From contig NZ_CAJFCN010000006.1 in assembly GCF_904063055.1 (NCBI RefSeq), positions 310,001 to 374,000 on the forward strand: a stretch of DNA of 64,000 nucleotides, written 5' to 3'. Under the pieces are notes generated by a model. That model did not search any database, was not told the origin of the DNA, and was given only the letters and a program-made list of their open reading frames with translations. Shown piece after piece: positions 1 to 6,714 of the stretch. The stretch is from Pseudomonas paracarnis. GTDB lineage: Bacteria > Pseudomonadota > Gammaproteobacteria > Pseudomonadales > Pseudomonadaceae. Position 1 is the first letter of the stretch. Each line of letters begins with the position of its first letter. A program made the translations under genes and the position numbers.

Positions 1-462
1 GGACAGGATCGCTTCGCCACGGTCCAGGCGCAGGTGAATGCGCAGGTCAGGGTTAATCTTGTCGATGGACGGACGTTCGCCGGTCGGGGTGCGCAGTTTG
101 TCGACGATCGCATCCTTGACCTTCAGCGCGCCGAAGTGGGTGTTGTCGATGCCCGAGCCGTGCCCGCTGAACTCTACCGCGAGGGTACCGTCGGGGACCA
201 TGTGGTCAGCCCACTCGATGTCCAGCACGCCGTGGTAAAGATCCTCGGCGTCTTTCATCGGGAAACGCTTGAGCACCAGCAACACGCGGTTGGCCAAGCG
301 CGACCAGAGGCACAAGCGGTAGGCGGTTTCCATGTCGGCCATGCCGCGCACGGCCGAGGTGTGCTCGCGGGCTTCCTCAAGGCCAAGCCCGACGGCTTCC
401 TCGATCAGCAGGCCTTCGAGGCCCTTGGGGCAGGTGAGGAAGAGTTCAAAACGGTCCGACAT
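1..462 (-). CDS. rlmL: 23S rRNA methyltransferase RlmKL, N-terminal part (partial)
   Basis: The gene runs off the left edge; only the first 154 codons are visible. Translation begins MSDRFELFLTCPKGLEGL and continues with the pattern of the THUMP-containing N-terminus of RlmL/RlmKL, the enzyme that in gamma-proteobacteria makes m2G2445 and m7G2069 in 23S rRNA. The catalytic methyltransferase domains lie outside the window. I placed the start at the ATG at 462, the only ATG in frame with the family N-terminus; the ribosome binding site before it is weak. It is divergent from rmf, which also acts on the ribosome. The identification rests on recognising the N-terminal sequence. Confidence 0.88.
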   Translation of the reverse strand, partial: MSDRFELFLTCPKGLEGLLIEEAVGLGLEEAREHTSAVRGMADMETAYRLCLWSRLANRVLLVLKRFPMKDAEDLYHGVLDIEWADHMVPDGTLAVEFSGHGSGIDNTHFGALKVKDAIVDKLRTPTGERPSIDKINPDLRIHLRLDRGEAILS

Positions 463-862
463 GGGGCATTCCAGGCTTTTCAGCAATAAGTGAACCGGCG
501 ACGCATCGCCGGTTCGGTTTTCAATCAAGCACTTTTCTCGAAGAGTGCTCGCGTGGCACGAATGTGCCGTTCCACCCCGTCTGGCGGGCTCTTGAGCCTT
601 TATTGGCGAGGCAGAAGAAGAATGTTGCGCAACAAAAAGAAATATTCCGACCCTTCGTCGAATAATAACCGACTGCAATAGGCGGGCATTCTCACTAAGG
701 AATTAAACCTTTCCTCTTTACAGGGCACATCATAGCTGGCTTTGCCCTATAAAAGGGGCGAATAACCAGCCCAGCTTATGGCTATAGCATCGTTATCGTT
801 ACGTGCTTATGACAAAACGATCATTGAATACATGTGACCTATTGGTTAGAACTCAACACAGG
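463..862. other. Intergenic region between rlmL and rmf, promoter-bearing
   Basis: No convincing gene is present. A perfect 9-bp hairpin lies at 493-514 (arms AACCGGCGA and TCGCCGGTT, loop at 502-505), close to the rlmL start. From about 600 to 860 the DNA is clearly richer in A+T than its surroundings, as expected of a promoter region. rmf expression is growth-phase controlled in related bacteria, so stationary-phase promoter elements are expected here, but I could not assign a -10/-35 pair with confidence. Confidence 0.5.
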
Positions 863-954
863 TTGGCGCCGTAACGGTGCCAACACATTGGCTCGCCACG
901 CCGGCAGCGAGCCCACCAACGGCAGAAAAACTCTGCCCGGCCTTGGACAAGGCC
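863..954 (+). promoter_or_regulatory. Structured 5' leader of rmf: four consecutive stem-loops
   Basis: Four hairpins follow each other within 92 nt just upstream of rmf. They are 863-883 (arms TTGGCGCCG / CGGTGCCAA, one G-U pair), 890-913 (GGCTCGC / GCGAGCC), 921-937 (GGCAGA / TCTGCC) and 939-954 (GGCCTT / AAGGCC). The rmf ribosome binding site (GAGGGA) and start lie about 30-40 nt further on and are unpaired in this model. None has a T-run, so they are not terminators. A role in stability or translational control of rmf mRNA is inference. Confidence 0.6.
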
Positions 955-994
955 GAAGGATATCTAGACAGTCAACAAGTGAGGGAAACACCCT

Positions 995-1210
995 ATGAGA
1001 AGACTTAAGCGTGATCCGTTGGAAAGAGCATTTTTACGCGGATATCAATATGGCGTTCATGGAAAATCCCGTGAGCTTTGCCCATTTACTCTACCGTCGG
1101 TACGCCAAGCCTGGATCAACGGCTGGCGAGAAGGACGCGGCGACAACTGGGACGGTATGACTGGCACTGCGGGCATCCACAGACTCAACGAACTTCACGC
1201 CGTCGGCTAA
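995..1210 (+). CDS. rmf: Ribosome modulation factor
   Basis: A 71-residue basic protein beginning MRRLKRDPLERAFLRGYQYG and containing GWREGRGDNWDG, which matches ribosome modulation factor over its whole usual length. RMF binds the 30S subunit near the mRNA exit channel, drives dimerisation of 70S ribosomes into inactive 100S particles in stationary phase and protects them during dormancy. A GAGGGA ribosome binding site precedes the ATG. It is monocistronic, with an unusually structured leader upstream and a strong terminator downstream. Pairing with rlmL and pyrD is the usual Pseudomonas arrangement. Confidence 0.97.
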   Translation: MRRLKRDPLERAFLRGYQYGVHGKSRELCPFTLPSVRQAWINGWREGRGDNWDGMTGTAGIHRLNELHAVG

Positions 1211-1298
1211 TCAGGGGATTTAATTGCGACACACACATCTTTGAATTTGTAGCGACTTAACCACGCGCGCCCCATCCGGGCGGCGGGCTTCGGCCCAG

Positions 1299-1325
1299 GG
1301 GCTCCTTTATGGAGCCCTTTTTATT
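1299..1325 (+). terminator. Rho-independent terminator of rmf
   Basis: A 7-bp perfect stem GGGCTCC / GGAGCCC with loop TTTAT is followed by a run of five T. It lies about 90 bp after the rmf stop and just before the end of the convergent pyrD gene, so it closes the rmf transcript. Confidence 0.9.
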
Positions 1326-1331
1326 GCCTGA

Positions 1332-2351
1332 TCAGCGCAAGGCAGCGATGGCATCCACCGACTGGCGAATCAATGCCGGGCCTTTGTAGATGAAGCCGGA
1401 GTACAACTGCACCAGGCTGGCGCCGGCCGCGATCTTCTCAGCCGCGTGTTTGCCTTCGGTGATACCGCCCACCGCGATGATCGGCAAACGCCCAGCCAAC
1501 TCGGCCGCCAGCACCTTGACGATATGGGTGCTCTTGTCCCGCACCGGCGCGCCCGACAGGCCGCCGGCCTCGTCACCATGGGCCAGGCCTTCGACGCCCA
1601 CGCGGCTGAGGGTGGTGTTGGTCGCAATCACCGCGTCCATCCCAGAATCCACCAGGGCCTGGGCCACCAGGACGGTTTCTTCATCGCTCATGTCCGGCGC
1701 GATCTTGATGGCCAGCGGCACACGCTTGCCATGCCGCACGGCCAGGTCTTCCTGGCGCTGGCGCAAGGCTTCGAGCAGTTGCTTGAGGGAATCGCCAAAT
1801 TGCAGGCTGCGCAGCCCCGGGGTGTTGGGCGAGCTGACGTTGACGGTGACATAGCTGGCGTGGGCGTAGACCTTGTCCAGGCATATCAGGTAGTCATCCA
1901 CCGCACGTTCCACGGGCGTGTCAAAGTTCTTGCCAATGTTGATACCCAGAATGCCGGTGTACTTTGCCGCCTGAACCCGCGACAGCAGATGGTCGACGCC
2001 GAGGTTGTTGAAGCCCATACGATTGATGATCGCCTCCGCTTCCGGCAGCCGGAAGATGCGAGGCTTGGGGTTGCCCGGTTGCGGCCGTGGGGTCACGGTG
2101 CCGATTTCGACAAAGCCGAACCCCAGTTGCGCAAACCCGTCGATGGCCGCGCCGTTCTTGTCCAGGCCGGCAGCCAGACCGACCGGGTTGGGGAAGTCGA
2201 GCCCCATCACCGACACCGGCACTTTCGCCGGTGCCTTGCATACCAGGCCATTGAGCCCCAGACGGCCACCGGCACCGATCAGGTCCAGGGACAGATCGTG
2301 GGAGGTTTCCGGGGAGAGTTTGAACAACAGCTGGCGGGCCAGGGTATACAT
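1332..2351 (-). CDS. pyrD: Dihydroorotate dehydrogenase (quinone), class 2
   Basis: This 339-residue protein oxidises dihydroorotate to orotate in pyrimidine synthesis, passing electrons to quinone at the inner face of the cytoplasmic membrane. The N-terminus MYTLARQLLFKLSPETSHD is the amphipathic quinone-binding helix of class 2 enzymes. The FMN-barrel signatures VEIGTVTPRPQPGNPKPR and NVSSPNTPGL (with the catalytic serine region) are present, as is the C-terminal phosphate-binding VGGI segment. The reading frame extends nine codons further upstream, but the ATG at 2351 gives the family N-terminus. Length is normal. Confidence 0.97.
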   Translation of the reverse strand: MYTLARQLLFKLSPETSHDLSLDLIGAGGRLGLNGLVCKAPAKVPVSVMGLDFPNPVGLAAGLDKNGAAIDGFAQLGFGFVEIGTVTPRPQPGNPKPRIFRLPEAEAIINRMGFNNLGVDHLLSRVQAAKYTGILGINIGKNFDTPVERAVDDYLICLDKVYAHASYVTVNVSSPNTPGLRSLQFGDSLKQLLEALRQRQEDLAVRHGKRVPLAIKIAPDMSDEETVLVAQALVDSGMDAVIATNTTLSRVGVEGLAHGDEAGGLSGAPVRDKSTHIVKVLAAELAGRLPIIAVGGITEGKHAAEKIAAGASLVQLYSGFIYKGPALIRQSVDAIAALR

Positions 2352-2436
2352 GGGCGGGCTAGACTCGGATGGCGGCAAAAGGTGACGCTGATTATAGCCG
2401 GGGTGGCGGCCTGCATGCGAGGCGTGCCACCTGATC

Positions 2437-2904
2437 TCATTGACGTTGCGCCGTCAACGCCTCATAACGCACCCAGATCCTTTCGGCGTAGCGCAGGCGT
2501 AATGCCTCACGCTGTGGCCCGGGCCCCGGCCCCACGTTGTAAGCCCCCACCGCCGTCCAGTTATAGCCAAAACGCTGGATGAACTCGGCAAGAATCGAGG
2601 CGCCTACTTCTACCGACAGGCAGGGCTCGCTCAACAGCCGTTCTTCGGTAATGCCCTGCTTGAGCAAGCGCGGCAAATGGATGCTGTTGATTTGCATCAA
2701 GCCGATATCCCGCGTGCCATTGCGGTTGGTGTAGTTCATCGCTTGCGCCCGGTAACCCGATTCGACCGAGGCGATAGCTTGCAGCAACTCCGGCTCAAGG
2801 TCGTGGCGGCTGGCCGCCTCTTCCCAGCAAAAGGCCCAGGCCTGGCTGCTGCCCATCAATACCCCGAGCACCAGGCCTTTGCCCCATGCCTTAACTCTGG
2901 ACAT
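2437..2904 (-). CDS. IagB/IpgF-like lytic transglycosylase
   Basis: A 155-residue exported muramidase-like protein. From the ATG at 2904 it begins MSRVKAWGKGLVLGVLMGSS, a clear signal peptide ending AWA, followed by an SLT domain with the catalytic glutamate in AIASVESGYR, then IGLMQINS and a final AYNVGPG motif. This small single-domain form is typical of the IagB/IpgF enzymes that open peptidoglycan for type III secretion systems. The frame continues upstream to 2997, but that part overlaps the regulator and lacks signal character. Its start overlaps the last 14 bases of the HilA-like gene, so the two are translationally linked. No secretion apparatus genes follow. Confidence 0.8.
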   Translation of the reverse strand: MSRVKAWGKGLVLGVLMGSSQAWAFCWEEAASRHDLEPELLQAIASVESGYRAQAMNYTNRNGTRDIGLMQINSIHLPRLLKQGITEERLLSEPCLSVEVGASILAEFIQRFGYNWTAVGAYNVGPGPGPQREALRLRYAERIWVRYEALTAQRQ

Positions 2905-3280
2905 TGCTGGCCTGACCACAGACGGCGCACACGTGTGCCACTGCCCTGGGTTGATCACCTGTGCGCACCGGGCAGGTAAAGCGATAGCCCTTGCCATAAA
3001 TCGTCTTGATAAAGCCTTTGTCGGCCCTCAAGTGCTTGCGCAGGGAATAGATACACCGCGTGAGTGACTCATCGGCCACTTCCCCCCGAGGCCAGGCCAG
3101 TTCCAGCAAGCGGTCCTTGGTCATCAGCGCGCCGCCGGAAGCCAGCAGCAACCGCAGCACATGCCCCTCCTTGGGAGCCAACTGAATATCCGCCTCCACA
3201 CCCGTCAACCGGCCATCGCCATGCAAGGTCCAACGAGCGAAGACCAGGGACGTCGTCGTTTCATCCATTACGACGGCCAT
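2891..3280 (-). CDS. HilA-like winged-helix transcriptional regulator
   Basis: A 129-residue protein that is essentially one OmpR/ToxR-type winged-helix DNA-binding domain (about residues 13-106), with ESLTRCIYSLRKHLR as recognition-helix region and IKTIYGKGYRF as the wing. There is no receiver domain and no transmembrane segment. HilA, the SPI-1 master activator, has this kind of N-terminal domain but is much longer, so this could be a truncated relative. The ATG at 3280 has GAGG five bases upstream; the GTG at 3286 does not fit that site. The short C-terminal tail carries three cysteines. Linkage to an IagB-like enzyme supports the secretion-related origin; in SPI-1, iagB likewise sits next to hilA. 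Confidence 0.72.
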   Translation of the reverse strand: MAVVMDETTTSLVFARWTLHGDGRLTGVEADIQLAPKEGHVLRLLLASGGALMTKDRLLELAWPRGEVADESLTRCIYSLRKHLRADKGFIKTIYGKGYRFTCPVRTGDQPRAVAHVCAVCGQASNVQS

Positions 3281-3444
3281 ACGCACCTCTGTAGTCGACT
3301 ACTGACATTCAAATCCATACTGTGTGAACCAATTCATCTGCCATTGGCATGACTATAAAAACCGCGCCCCGTACCTGCGTTAGGAAAAAACCCATTCATT
3401 TGCCTTTTTTGGGCCGAAGCCGGTCAGATAATTCGCTCGCACCC

Positions 3445-3660
3445 TTATTGCGGCAGCCACTCCTGAAAGGTTTCCTGCAATTCAACCCCTAGCCGATCCT
3501 CCAACTGCACCAACTCTCCCACTGCCATCAGTTGCCCATTGACCCGCACCTCCACACAGCGGGTGACGCCTGGGTCCAAGGGCAGCACCTTCCCCGGTGC
3601 GAATGCGGCCAAACGCTTGCGGCTGATCAGTTGCTCCTGCAGCAATATTTCCAGGTGCAT
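3445..3660 (-). CDS. Stand-alone SpoA (SctQ/FliN C-terminal) domain protein
   Basis: A 71-residue protein that is little more than one SpoA surface-presentation domain: PLDPGVTRCVEVRVNGQLMAVGELVQLEDRLGVEL. The hydrophobic alternation and the basic-G-x-x-hydrophobic pattern match the C-terminal domain of FliN and SctQ/SpaO/HrcQB, cytosolic sorting-platform or C-ring components. Complete SctQ proteins carry a long N-terminal part and usually two such domains. Some systems make the C-terminal part separately, so a short product is not in itself a defect. It follows the secretin-like gene by 15 bp. No ATPase, export-gate or needle gene is nearby. Confidence 0.68.
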   Translation of the reverse strand: MHLEILLQEQLISRKRLAAFAPGKVLPLDPGVTRCVEVRVNGQLMAVGELVQLEDRLGVELQETFQEWLPQ

Positions 3661-3675
3661 GGACAAACGCCTTTT

Positions 3676-4407
3676 TCAGGGGGAAGACTCAGGGTCCGCT
3701 CGCAGGAACGCACGTCGCACGTACTCATATTGCGCGGCGGTCAACTGAGGTGCGCCGACCAGTTGCACGTCTCCACCGACAGCCTGCGCCGGCCCCGGCG
3801 AGGCTTCATCCAGCGGCTGGGCGACATCCAACTCGGCCACCCGTTTTTCGATAACCTTCACTTGGGCAGGTGAACCCTTGATCAACAGACTGTTGGTATC
3901 CGGATAAGCCATTAACACAAGGCGGCCATCGGCCAGTTGGTCCTTCTGCGCCTGGGATAACCGAGCTTTGATCATTGAAGCCATGCCCGGTACAAGGACC
4001 CTGTTGGCACCTGCGCCCTGCAGGTGATCGTCCACGAGGACGTTGATCACTTTCACCACGCCGAATAACGACGCATGCTCTGGCACCTTGCGTGGGGGGC
4101 GGTCCATCAGTTGAGCGAGGCGCAATACCTGGTCGACATAACGGGAAGGCCCGGTTACATAGAACGTACGCGCGCCGTTTTCACGCAGGGGGTAGCGCGG
4201 CTCATCCAGCCCCGCACGCCGCATGATGCCGCGCAGCCTATTGACGGAAATATGCCGCAGCACCACCGCCGAGCTTCTCTCGTCTTCGGCGCCGTAGAGC
4301 GGCAACTCCTCGCCACGGGCCGTGGCACTGCCCAGTACCAGCACGGCGCACAGCAGCGCGCTGTACAGCCAGCGGCAATTGAGGGTTGCGAGGTAATCAG
4401 CGTGCAC
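3676..4407 (-). CDS. Secretin N-domain protein lacking the secretin pore domain (SctC/InvG-like)
   Basis: An exported protein of about 243 residues that resembles only the periplasmic ring part of type III secretins. A hydrophobic signal (LYSALLCAVLVLGSATA) is followed by a ring-building module with FYVTGPSRYVDQVLRLAQLM at about residues 82-101. Next come FGVVKVINVLVDD and VPGMASMIKARL, as in the InvG/MxiD family, and a third repeat containing DTNSLLIKGSPAQVKVIEKR at about 170-189. The protein then ends without the beta-barrel secretin domain, so it cannot form an outer-membrane pore. The start is uncertain: the frame opens with a TTG at 4470, and I prefer the GTG at 4407 because it places the signal peptide normally. 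It is the first gene of a pair with the SpoA protein. Confidence 0.65.
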   Translation of the reverse strand: MHADYLATLNCRWLYSALLCAVLVLGSATARGEELPLYGAEDERSSAVVLRHISVNRLRGIMRRAGLDEPRYPLRENGARTFYVTGPSRYVDQVLRLAQLMDRPPRKVPEHASLFGVVKVINVLVDDHLQGAGANRVLVPGMASMIKARLSQAQKDQLADGRLVLMAYPDTNSLLIKGSPAQVKVIEKRVAELDVAQPLDEASPGPAQAVGGDVQLVGAPQLTAAQYEYVRRAFLRADPESSP

Positions 4408-4512
4408 CGTGGGTATGCCTGGCGGTCTGGCCTGAAGAAGCGGCCATACTGCGAGGCGCACGAGGTTCAATCATGATCGAAAGCTGACGGCCTGTTGCAA
4501 CCGCCCCACCCA

Positions 4513-4528
4513 TGGCATGTGCCTTGCT
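4513..4528 (+). promoter_or_regulatory. Sigma-54 promoter of nasST
   Basis: TGGCATGTGCCTTGCT matches the sigma-54 consensus (TGGCAC-N5-TTGCW), with GG at 4514-4515 and GC at 4526-4527 and the required 10 bp between them. Nitrogen control through NtrC is the expected input. The same element, equally spaced, is found before nasA and nirB. Confidence 0.82.
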
Positions 4529-4542
4529 TTGCACTCTGTATC

Positions 4543-4635
4543 AGGCTCGCACCAAAGGCGGCACGGGCCTACGGACAAAGGCGTCGTTCCCCTGCAATGG
4601 CCTATACGCCAACCAGGGAAACGGCGCTTTTTTTT
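4543..4635 (+). promoter_or_regulatory. NasT (ANTAR) responsive leader with terminator upstream of nasS
   Basis: A first hairpin at 4543-4570 has arms AGGCTCG / CGGGCCT, a 2x2 internal loop and hexaloop AAAGGC (A at position 1, G at 4). A second, shorter hairpin at 4574-4585 (GAC / GTC) also has hexaloop AAAGGC. Its 3' arm overlaps the start of a long terminator stem (GCGTCGTTCCCCTG at 4581-4594 with CAGGGAAACGGCGC at 4614-4627) followed by eight T. Mutually exclusive second hairpin and terminator are the hallmark of ANTAR antitermination leaders. It suggests that nasST controls its own expression. One mismatch and one G-U pair lie in the terminator stem. Confidence 0.7.
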
Positions 4636-4653
4636 AGAAAAAGGCAGGTATTG

Positions 4654-5853
4654 ATGAACGATCCGCTGGCTTGGGTAAACGGCAGCGATGCCCCAGAAAA
4701 GAGCAGCCTGGACCTGGGGTTCATGGCCCTGACCGATTGCGCCTCGCTGGTGGTCGCCGCCACCCAGGGCTTCGCCCAACCCTACGGCCTCACACTCAAC
4801 CTCAAGCGCCAGGCGTCCTGGGCCAACCTGCGCGACAAGCTGGTCAGCGGTGAATTGGACGCCGCCCACAGTCTCTACGGGCTGATCTATGCCGTACACC
4901 TGGGCATCGGCGGCGTCGCCCCCAGCCCCATGGCGGTGCTGATGGGGCTGAACCAGAATGGCCAGGGCATCAACCTGTCCCATGGCCTGCAACAGCAAGG
5001 GATGATCACTCCTGAGGCGTTGAAGCGCCATGTGCACCAAAGCCGGACAAAACTCACCTTCGCCCAGACGTTTCCCACCGGCACCCACGCCATGTGGTTG
5101 TATTACTGGCTGGCGAGCCAAGGCATTCATCCCTTGCAGGATGTGAACAGCGTAGTAGTGCCGCCGCCACAAATGGTGGCGCACCTGCAAGCCGGCCGCA
5201 TCGACGGCCTTTGCGTGGGTGAACCTTGGTGCGCCAGCGCAGTGCAACAGAACCAGGGCTTTACCCTGGCGACCAGCCAGGCGATCTGGCCGGACCACCC
5301 GGAAAAAGTCCTGGGCTGCACCCAAGCCTTCGTTGACGCCTACCCCAATACCGCACGCGTGCTGGTCATGGCGATCCTGGAGGCCAGCCGGTTTATCGAG
5401 CAGAGCCGTGAAAACCGCCGCTCTACCGCCCAGTTGCTCAGTGCCCCTGAATACCTCGATGCGCCTGTGGCTTGCATCGAACCACGCTTGCTGGGGGACT
5501 ATGACGATGGCCTGGGCAACCAGTGGCAAGATCCCCATGCACTGCGCTTTTTCGCCGACGGCGAGGTGAACCTGCCCTACCTCAGCGATGGCATGTGGTT
5601 CATGACCCAGTTTCGGCGCTGGGGCTTGCTGCGTGAAGACCCGGACTACCTGGGCGTCGCCCGGCAGGTGCAGCAACTGGCGCTGTACCGCCAGGCGGCC
5701 GAGACGCTGGGCATTACCCCGGGCAACTCGGACATGCGCCGCAGCCAGTTGCTCGACGGCAAGACCTGGGACGGCAGCGATCCCGCCGGCTATGCCCGCA
5801 GCTTCCACCTTCACGCCTTGGCCGATGACGCCAATCGCCAAGCGCTGCGCTGA
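4654..5853 (+). CDS. nasS: NasS, nitrate/nitrite-sensing partner of NasT
   Basis: A 399-residue cytoplasmic protein of the NrtA/SsuA-like binding-protein fold without a signal peptide. Recognisable segments are LGFMALTDCASLVVAATQGF at the N-terminus, LDAAHSLYGLIYAV and the GRIDGLCVGEPWC motif. NasS binds NasT and keeps it inactive; nitrate or nitrite releases NasT so that it can bind leader RNA. The frame extends upstream to 4495, but that stretch contains the sigma-54 promoter and leader terminator, so the ATG at 4654 is the start. nasT follows after 13 bp. Confidence 0.93.
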   Translation: MNDPLAWVNGSDAPEKSSLDLGFMALTDCASLVVAATQGFAQPYGLTLNLKRQASWANLRDKLVSGELDAAHSLYGLIYAVHLGIGGVAPSPMAVLMGLNQNGQGINLSHGLQQQGMITPEALKRHVHQSRTKLTFAQTFPTGTHAMWLYYWLASQGIHPLQDVNSVVVPPPQMVAHLQAGRIDGLCVGEPWCASAVQQNQGFTLATSQAIWPDHPEKVLGCTQAFVDAYPNTARVLVMAILEASRFIEQSRENRRSTAQLLSAPEYLDAPVACIEPRLLGDYDDGLGNQWQDPHALRFFADGEVNLPYLSDGMWFMTQFRRWGLLREDPDYLGVARQVQQLALYRQAAETLGITPGNSDMRRSQLLDGKTWDGSDPAGYARSFHLHALADDANRQALR

Positions 5854-5866
5854 CAGGAGCCGGACG

Positions 5867-6442
5867 ATGCTGCGAATCCTGTTGATCAACGACACCCCGC
5901 GCAAGGTAGGGCGCCTCAAGGCCGCATTGACCGAGGCCGGCTTCGAGGTGATCGATGAGTCCGGCTTGACCATCGACCTGCCCGCACGCGTCGAAACAGT
6001 GCGTCCTGATGTGATCCTGATCGATACCGAGTCACCCGGGCGCGATGTGATGGAGCAAGTGGTGCTGGTCAGCCGCGATCAGCCCCGGCCCATCGTGATG
6101 TTCACCGACGAGCACGACCCGAATGTGATGCGCCAGGCCATCAAGTCCGGCGTCAGTGCCTATATCGTCGAAGGCATCCAGGCCCAGCGCCTGCAACCGA
6201 TCCTCGATGTGGCCATGGCGCGCTTCGAGAGTGACCAGGCCCTGCGCGCCCAGCTGCATGCCCGCGACCAGCAACTGGCCGAACGCAAGCGCATCGAGTT
6301 GGCCAAGGGCCTGCTGATGAAAATGAAAAGCTGTAACGAGGAAGAGGCCTACACCCTGATGCGCCGCCAGGCCATGAGCCGTCAACAGAAACTGATCCAG
6401 GTGGCGGAGCAGATTATTGCCATGAGCGAGTTGCTCGGCTGA
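5867..6442 (+). CDS. nasT: NasT, ANTAR-domain transcription antiterminator
   Basis: A 191-residue response-regulator-like RNA-binding protein. Residues 1-120 form a receiver-like domain (MLRILLINDTPRKVG; the usual phosphate-acceptor segment is present as PDVILIDTESPG). The C-terminal ANTAR domain carries RKRIELAKGLLMKMKSCNEE, EAYTLMRRQAMS and a hydrophobic end helix. NasT binds paired hexaloop hairpins in nitrate-gene leaders and prevents termination. A good SD (CAGGAG) precedes the ATG. Such leaders are visible in this window before nasS, nasA and nirB. Confidence 0.95.
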   Translation: MLRILLINDTPRKVGRLKAALTEAGFEVIDESGLTIDLPARVETVRPDVILIDTESPGRDVMEQVVLVSRDQPRPIVMFTDEHDPNVMRQAIKSGVSAYIVEGIQAQRLQPILDVAMARFESDQALRAQLHARDQQLAERKRIELAKGLLMKMKSCNEEEAYTLMRRQAMSRQQKLIQVAEQIIAMSELLG

Positions 6443-6458
6443 TCTGGCTCAGCTTGAT

Positions 6459-6510
6459 GGTTCCCACGCTCCTGCGTGGGAACGCCGCCAGGGACGCTCC
6501 GCGTCCCGCC
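6459..6510. repeat. Single copy of the GTTCCCACGC palindromic repeat
   Basis: Two adjacent small palindromes (TTCCCACGCTCCTGCGTGGGAA and the GGGACGC...GCGTCCC unit after it) occupy the start of the nasT-nasA gap. The same pair, in inverted double form, occurs at 25271-25378 and 34111-34219. It belongs to the REP-like families scattered in Pseudomonas intergenic DNA. Confidence 0.8.
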
Positions 6511-6570
6511 ATGCGCCGCTGATGACGCAAAGCGCCAGAGGTCCAAGCGACAGGTGTGAATAATTCGGGT

Positions 6571-6586
6571 TGGCGCAGGATTTGCT
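6571..6586 (+). promoter_or_regulatory. Sigma-54 promoter of nasA
   Basis: TGGCGCAGGATTTGCT has the GG (6572-6573) and GC (6584-6585) elements exactly 10 bp apart. It sits 14 bp before the first hairpin of the leader, so the transcript would start within a few bases of that hairpin. Confidence 0.82.
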
Positions 6587-6600
6587 AAGCATTCACCACA

Positions 6601-6682
6601 GGTAGCCAACGGCGGTTGCCCCCTCACGACAAAGACGTCGCCCACCCGGTTTGCCCTTGCGAACCCGGTGGCGGCGTTTTTT
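6601..6682 (+). promoter_or_regulatory. NasT (ANTAR) responsive leader with terminator upstream of nasA
   Basis: Hairpin 1 (6601-6620) pairs GGTAGCC with GGTTGCC around hexaloop AACGGC; hairpin 2 (6627-6640) pairs CGAC with GTCG around hexaloop AAAGAC. Both loops have A at position 1 and G at position 4, the ANTAR target rule. The 3' arm of hairpin 2 is also the 5' arm of a long imperfect stem running to 6676, followed by TTTTTT at 6677-6682. The two structures cannot form together, as expected for antitermination. Confidence 0.82.
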
Positions 6683-6714
6683 CGTTTCTAGACCCCCAAC
6701 CGTTGAGGTGCGTG

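Noticed and set aside
490..681. Small open frame between rlmL and rmf
   Set aside because: No ribosome binding site, no homology I recognise, and it starts inside a hairpin in A+T-rich promoter DNA.
3676..4470. Complete secretin
   Set aside because: The beta-barrel domain is missing; only ring domains are encoded and the next gene starts 15 bp later.
4581..4635. Simple terminator of a gene upstream of nasS
   Set aside because: The gene to the left runs the other way, and the hairpin lies between a sigma-54 promoter and nasS with ANTAR hexaloops before it, so it is a leader terminator.
4495..4653. N-terminal extension of NasS from the first possible start
   Set aside because: The region contains the sigma-54 promoter, hexaloop hairpins and the terminator; the ATG at 4654 gives the family N-terminus.
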